The notes under the pieces were generated by a model that searched no databases, had not been told where the DNA came from, and saw only the letters and a program-made list of their open reading frames with translations. Positions 57,401 through 64,000 of a stretch of DNA of 64,000 bases are shown piece by piece. The stretch's first letter is position 1. The number at the start of each line of letters is the position of its first letter. The translations under genes and the position numbers were made by a program. Location of the stretch: positions 1,389,001-1,453,000 of the forward strand of contig NC_041779.1 of assembly GCF_900090045.1 (NCBI RefSeq). The letters run 5' to 3'. Origin of the DNA: Plasmodium malariae. Its lineage: Eukaryota > Apicomplexa > Aconoidasida > Haemosporida > Plasmodiidae.

Positions 57401-60400
57401 TATATATAACCTATATGACATAAAAATAAACAAACGCGTTTTATACAATGAGAAGCATTTTAAGGAATACTTGAACGTTATTAATTTTGTAATGTGCATT
57501 TTTCTAGCTACGAATATAAATAATTTAAATATGAGCATGTTAAATAATTATTATATATACATTATCTCAAAAATAATAAAAAAGAATTTCAAATTTTATT
57601 TTTTCTTTTTCTATTATAATATATTTAAAAAGAACAATAAAAGATATAAAAATATATACAACATAAATTTCGACATCATTTTAAATAGTTCCTTTAGAAA
57701 CAACCTAGGTGTTTCGAAAATAAGTATTAAGAATAAATATATATGTGTTCTGTATACACTCTCGTGTATTTTGACTGTATATAATTACAAGTATGCCTTT
57801 TTCAATTATTACTTCTTTTACTTTTACAAATTTGTGAAGCTTCTGGCAAAGCTTTCGGTGAAGAGTATATTTGTGTCGAATTTTCTCATTGACAAGTTAG
57901 GAAATGAAGCGAAAGGGAGAGCGATGAAAGGAAAGGTGGGAAAACAAGCGGAGGACTTGGATGAAGCAGAGGGAGTGACAGAGAAGGAGACGACATATTT
58001 TGTGGATAAAGGAAGAAATCATTACGACTTATACTACATAGATGGTTCATCTAATCGAGTGAGTGAAAGTGTAATTGACTATGGGTTTAGAAGCAACATC
58101 ATTTTTAATGATCATTTTGAGGGGGCAAGAAAATGTGGGGAAGGGGAAAATGTGAATCCTAATGGTAGAAGTGCGTATTTTAGCCATATGAGAAGAGAAG
58201 ATGGAAAGGGTGGAATGAATGGAAAGGACCGAAAGGATGGACAATTAGCAAAGGATCTGAAGGATGGTAAATCCTCAGCTGATAACTCGTTTACGCAGAG
58301 GAGTGCTCATCGTGGTGAACTCCGTTATCCTTTAAAGAAAAAATACTCAAAGAAAGTTAAAGCAGAAATGGGTGTAAAGTCCATTTTTAGCAAAGAAGAA
58401 AGAATATTTATTGCAAGTGATATCATGATGATTAGGAGTTATGTAAATGATTATATAAGAATGGACTTGTATGTTATGTATAATAACTTACAACATAACA
58501 ATGTCTCTAACAAGAGTATACTGGATAAATATATAACACTTATTAATAATACGTTGTTATTATTTGTATTTGTAAACCACTTGATATTAATGTATGGAAA
58601 TATTAATATAAAGAAGAAAAAAATTATTAAGTACAAAATAAAATGGCTGCAAAATTATAATTATTATTTAATGAGAAAAATTGTGGACATTTATATTTTA
58701 AATATACCTTATTTGTGCAATTACTTAGTTGTTACATTAGAATTTTTTTTTGTTTTTAGTAATTCGTTTTTAAGTCTAAATTACGGGAATTTTTTTTTAA
58801 AGAAGGATATAAAATTTTTTTTTAAAAATTGTTATATATATTATTTAATGAATACATTTAATAAGATACAAAATTTGAAAACATTTTACCATTTAAATCA
58901 TTATAAAAATTATAATTTGTATTTTCATAATTATAAGAAGTTTAGACATAAGCAATTTAGTCCATATTTTAAGAAGAGCACTTTGGACTATGATAAAGGA
59001 CATAGAGAAGATTTACAGAAGCGTATGGATTATTCAAACCCGCTTCATGTGTGTACTAGTACATATAGTAATTATTATGAAATGAACTCACTGAATAACA
59101 GTGTAATTGATGATGAGTCAGAAGACAGCATAAGTGATTATGATGATTATATATTTAAAGACGCTTTTAAAGACTTGAAAGAAATATTTAAAAGGAAAAC
59201 AAAAAATTATTTGATAAACAATTTTGGTAGGAATATGAAAAACATATTTTACCTCTTTGATTGTTTTAATGATATATCAAGTATTACCCTTTTTTTAAAT
59301 CTGTATATACATGGATATACGAAAATAAAGGATGCTTATGATGTTCTACCTGTTCAGAGCATAAATAATGCTTATCTGTATAACTTTAGGTTATTAAAAC
59401 TTGATTATCATTTTGTATGTATTTTATTTTTAAGCTTAATTCGAATTTTTAATTACACATCTAGTGTTTTTCACGCATATAGCTACTTCGTCCAGTTGTA
59501 CTCCAAATATAAATACAATTACTTCCTCTATTCAGATAGATCATATTCCTTTTTTACCTTTTACAATGTGTACCTTTTTTTTATTTCCAAGAATAAATTG
59601 AAAAACGAAAATTTAGTTAGTATAAACAATCATGTAAGTAGTTTATGTATGAGCGATATTTATGATTATAATAAATTATTACTACAGAAAAGTTTCATAT
59701 TCTTATCTTTTTTTTTCCATAATTTTAATAACATTCTACCTGATATCTATTGCATAAACTGCTCCAATAAATACTCCATTGTAACGCATGACAAAAACGT
59801 GTTTCCCCCAGACCTAACACAGGTTTGTGCAAAGGAGGGAAGGCTAAAAGGAAAGGGAGAAGAAATAGGAAAAGAAAGTGGAGGAGAAGAAGGAACAGAA
59901 CGTATGGATTGTATGAATAACGCTACTATTAGAGAAGCAAATTACAGCATAACAAGGGGGAAAATGAAAAAGTATTATAAAGAAATAACTCATGATAAGA
60001 ACAAGTTATGTGTAGCTTACAGATCTTATGCGGATAAGGACAAGCAGGAGGGCTTCACCAATGGTATAAATAAGGACAGAGAAGACAAAGATTATCATAA
60101 AATATTTTTCAAAAATTATGGTGAAGAATTTATTAACAGCGGAAACGAGAGAAGCAATGCTGAGATTCAGGATCAACGGGTGGAAGAAGGAGAGAAAGAA
60201 AAGCATATATTGAATCACTGTGCAAAAATACGAATGGGAGGGAAAGAGGAGGCCTGGTTTGATGATAATCATATGCCGCGTAGTGACAATGACAAATGGG
60301 ATTATATAAATTATGACGAAGTAATAAAAAGGAATGATAAGGAATTACTAGAGCAAAATAAGGCAAACGATGGGGATATGAATGGGAAGGTGGAAGAGAA

Positions 60401-63400
60401 AGCAGAAGAGCAGAAGAACAGCATCTTTCGCAAATACAGGGACAATTTTTTTTCCATTTTTAAGAGTAAAATTAGTGATCAGGATAGTAAAAAAGAGGAG
60501 GAGAAGAAGCAGCAGGAGCAGCATCATAGCATGACTGTTATGACGATGCAAGGAAAGGGAAAAAACATCATTCCAACCGAATATGGCAAAGGTGCGCGGA
60601 ATGTGAATAAGTTGAAGCAATCTTCTGTCAATCAAAACGATTATAGTGGAAGGAAGTTACGAAAAGGACATAGTTCAAGTAAGGAGGACATATCAAACTG
60701 CAATATAGATAGAAAGAAAAGCATAGAAAATGAATACGACTCAGATTATTTTAGCTCTCAAAAAAATACGAAGAACGATCTGATAATATTAAGCGCTTAC
60801 AAGTATATGTTAAGATATCAGAAGAGGAACAAAAAGAGTGTGTATGATTACAACTTAAAGGAACAACTGCGTTGTATGTGTATAAACAAATATATATATA
60901 TTTGTAATTTAATATACAATGCACTTGTATATATATTAGAATTAAAATATAAGTATAAATACATGAAAAAAAAATTTCATCTATTTTCATATAATACATT
61001 TAAAAAGAAAAAAGAGTTTAATTCGGTTAGTACTTATAATGACCAAAATTATATTATTCTTAATACGAAACATTTGCTTAACTATGACTTTATTATTTTA
61101 AGTATTTTACATTTGACGGAAAGTATATATATTAATTTATATAAATGCAAATTATTTACCGATATGTGCATTTTTAATAATATAAAATATGTCTGTTTGG
61201 AAAATAAAGGAACAAAAAAGAATAGTAATGATAGTTATAAAAATATTAACATCAATGTGACCAACAAGAATTTGCAATGTAACTCGTTTTTTAATTACAA
61301 AAATTATTTAAATAATAATATCGACCATGAGGATTACGACGAGGATGACGATGATGGTGATAACGATGATGGTGATAACGATGATGGTGATAACGATGTT
61401 GATGATAACGATATTGATGATAACGATGATGGTGATAACGATGATGGTGATAACGATGATGGTGATAACGATGATGGTGATAACGATGATAGTGATAACG
61501 ATGTTGATGATAACGATATTGATGATAACGATGTTGATGATAACGATGTTGATGATAACGATGTTGATGATAACGATGTTGATGATAACGATGTTGATGA
61601 TAACGATGTTGATGATAACGATGTTGATGATAACGATGTTGATGATGGTGACGATTACAATGTGTACAATTCGGACGATTTCTCCTGTGGTGGAAGCATG
61701 TATAATAGTAACTCTCATAGCATGCATACTGTTCATTATGCAGGTGAGAAAAAGAAGAAAACGAAGACGAATAAGAGGAAGAAGCAGGATCGCTTTACAA
61801 AAGCGAGTGCTAATACTGTTCCTAATATGAGTAACAGTAATAACAGTGAATATAAATATGTGTCGAGAAAAACTTGCGAACAAGATGACTTGCATCTGGT
61901 CAGCAATAGTAGTATAAGCGATAAGGACAATATAATACAAAGTAGTAGTAATTATTTCGATGAGAAATCAAATAAGGATGATTTAAAGGAAAACAACGGT
62001 GAGGAACTTTATTGTGAAAAAGAAAAGAGAGAAGAAGATGGTGGATTACTCAGGAGTAATTGTTCTAAAAAAAAATTTTACGAAAAGACTATATCCAGAA
62101 AAACCGAAAATGGTAAGATTTCCAATAATAGGAGGAGTTTTAAAGTGGGTACAAAAGTACGAAGAAAGAAAAAAGTAGATGAGAATAAGAAAGACACTTT
62201 TGCAGGGGAGAATGACAAATTTAATTATAATAACAACAGGGGAATTTCTAAAAATGAAAAGAAAGGGCAAGTATGGACAGTTATAGAAACGGTAGATACA
62301 AAGGATGACAGTAAATCACAGGGGAGAAAAAACGGTACGAGTGGCACCAAATGGAGAGGAAAAAGGAGAAAGGGTAAAAAAGACGAAATGAGCAAAAAAG
62401 TAAGAGTTGGCGGAAAAGGAAAATCGGAAAATGGAAGAATGTTTTTTTCGAAAAATAGTGAAAAGAGCAATTCATCCAAGAGATTTAAGAGTCTATCAAT
62501 AAGTGGATACCTCCTTAGTGTTAAGAAGCTAGCTAAAAGGGAAGAAATGAAAAACGAGATGTCGTTGGGTTATCTTCACAGTTGTAAAGTTACTGCCCAG
62601 GGTTACGAGAAGAGGCTTAGCAGAAAGATGAAAATTGGAAAGAAGCAGAGGAAGCAGAACTCAAGTGATAAGGATGGGGAAGATGTTTACTCCCATAAGA
62701 ACATATACAGCATTAGCCACAGGGGAAATACGTACAAGGAGGGGAAATGGAATATAAGAAGATTTTTTTTCGGTAAAAAAAAAAAAAACAGCAGCGAAGG
62801 AAAGGTAAATAATGACAACACACGAATAAATAACCTGTTTGTGAAATATAAGTCAAGGTCTATTAAAAATACAAGTGTACAGAAGTTATTAAAAATTGAA
62901 ATAGATGATGATAAAGAGGAAAATATCGAAAGGATTAAAAATTTGTTCATAACATTTAATAGTAATAATAAAGAGAAAAAGATAAATAATTATATTCACA
63001 ACATATTTAATTACACTTCCCCATATCCAAATTTTAATGTATGTTATAAGAAGAAATTCGAAATACTGGATTATAAAATAAAGGTTGGCAGAAGTTTATT
63101 AAAAGTATTATATTCCTTTTATTATAGACATAATTTATCCATATTTTATAAGATCTATAAAAAAATAGAATATATATATACCTATTTAAATTTGTCTTTT
63201 TATACAAATTTGTTTACTACAAATACGAAAGAAATTAATAGTGACATAAATAAATATTCACTCTTTTTATTGGTAAATTATTTAAAATATCATATACATA
63301 ATTCTGATAAATTATTTAATAGCTTTATTGTAAAAATTATAAATTTTTTAAATCATAATGTACATAATATAACCGAATTTTTATGTATGCACCATTTTGA

Positions 63401-64000
63401 AGATTTACTTAATATTCTTAACCAGTATATAATTACCATTAATATAAATAATAAATTAAGTATAAACAAATATAACCTATTTAATTTGAGAAAAAATAAA
63501 TTAATATATGTACCTATATCAAATGTTCTCTTCTTACACTGTAATAAATTTAGCTTAAATGACATTATCAAAATATTGTACAGTTACCCTCAGTATAGCC
63601 TTTTTTTAAAAAGTATAGCTGTAAACAATTTAGTATACCTATATAAGAAGAGTACTATAACGAATGCAATGTATTTACAACTCTTTGAATTTTTAAAAGT
63701 TGATATGGGAAATAGAATTTTTTTTTTTATTATATTCTTTTCCTTTCACTCCTTTCGATTTTTATATCAATTCTTTCTCAATATGCACACATATATTGAA
63801 GATGAATACTTAACTCATTTAACGTATTGTGAAATGTTAAATAATGGAAAAGAGGGGTGTGTAGTAGCTTTTCCGAACGGCAATAACAATATCTGTAACA
63901 GTAACAATATCAGTAATAATAAAAATAACTACAACAATAACAGCGTGCTAAGTGTGTTTGAGGATAATATTGAAAATTGCTTACTATTTAAGAAGGAATT
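51469..64000 (+). CDS. Giant protein, probable N-terminal part of phosphatidylinositol 4-kinase alpha, 3'-truncated
   Basis: Exon 51469..51590 (phase 2 end) joins 51716, from which one frame stays open to the window edge: more than 4,100 residues without a stop. The kinase domain is not in the window, so the name rests on context and a weak match. The joined start reads KTVLIFYLCNALEERHIKHG followed by VLVLYLSLLPLFE. This resembles the region of PI4K-alpha where (I/V)x(F/I)xL-E-x-x-x-H is followed by a V-x-P-Y-L-x-x-L-L-x-x-L-P helix. In P. falciparum (from memory) a PI4K gene follows Pf34 and the L7Ae gene on this strand. PI4K-alpha makes PI4P at the plasma membrane and has a long alpha-solenoid N terminus. 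Here hydrophobic Tyr/Leu/Ile helical blocks alternate with charged, Asn-rich inserts, consistent with a heavily interrupted solenoid. Mg-ATP-binding motifs should appear downstream if the call is right. Confidence 0.6.
61339..61650 (+). repeat. 15-bp acidic coding repeat in the PI4K-like gene
   Basis: About 21 tandem 15-bp units (gatgatggtgataac and gatgttgatgataac types) encode DDGDN or DVDDN. The gat-gat-ggt type comes first, then the gtt type, with a mixed middle. This gives a strongly acidic, probably disordered loop of about 105 residues. Reverse-strand Ile/Val ORFs here are artefacts. Confidence 0.96.

Noticed and set aside
61308..61940. 210-residue Ile/Val reverse ORF
   Set aside because: Antisense to the acidic GAT-rich repeat of the PI4K-like gene.

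Overview
The window is a stretch of nuclear chromosome from a malaria parasite (genus Plasmodium). It is very AT-rich. Intergenic DNA is full of poly(A), poly(T), (AT)n and TTTTA runs. Introns are short and GT..AG, and proteins are interrupted by Asn-, Ser-, Lys- and Asp-rich low-complexity tracts. Several genes are recognisable Plasmodium or apicomplexan orthologues. I cannot fix the species from the sequence. No rRNA, tRNA, CRISPR array, telomere repeat or transposon was seen.

Layout from left to right. A truncated gene with RCC1 repeats (3..5152) probably continues through three further exons, to 5941, into a BTB-like segment. Then come NOB1 (6441..8474), an 8-exon TPM/MOLO1-domain membrane protein (9345..11694), a 4-exon HAD-family phosphatase-like gene (14036..15857), a 10-exon coiled-coil gene that I identify as the dynein regulatory complex subunit DRC2/CCDC65 (17364..20756), an unrecognised 2-exon gene with an apparent frameshift (21107..22560) and GOT1 (24881..25291). 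All of these are on the + strand. A small candidate gene (25739..26412) runs tail-to-tail into a minus-strand Rad51-paralogue ATPase (26313..27579). A 2330-residue single-pass surface or secretory membrane protein follows (29308..37197, 4 exons), then a minus-strand Yip1-domain protein (38084..39754) and a tiny minus-strand spliced candidate (39903..40222).

The right third holds RanBP1 (42354..43649), the last exons of a small minus-strand gene (44842..45130), a GPI-anchored protein that I take to be the Pf34 apical merozoite protein orthologue (45751..46749), the L7Ae-family snoRNP protein NHP2 (minus, 47991..48650) and the start of a giant gene open to the window end (51469..64000, with 5' exons probably from about 49.7 kb). 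From memory, RanBP1(+), Pf34(+), L7Ae protein(-) and phosphatidylinositol 4-kinase(+) occur in this order and orientation on P. falciparum chromosome 4. On that basis the giant gene is called the non-catalytic N-terminal part of PI4K-alpha.

The genes do not form an operon and each has its own flanks. Shared themes are RNP and ribosome biogenesis (NOB1, NHP2), nuclear transport (RanBP1, RCC1-like), Golgi and secretory traffic (GOT1, Yip1, PI4K), flagellar motility of male gametes (DRC2) and the merozoite surface or apex (Pf34). Exon joins below were derived by hand from splice signals and reading phase, so they are models rather than transcript-supported structures.
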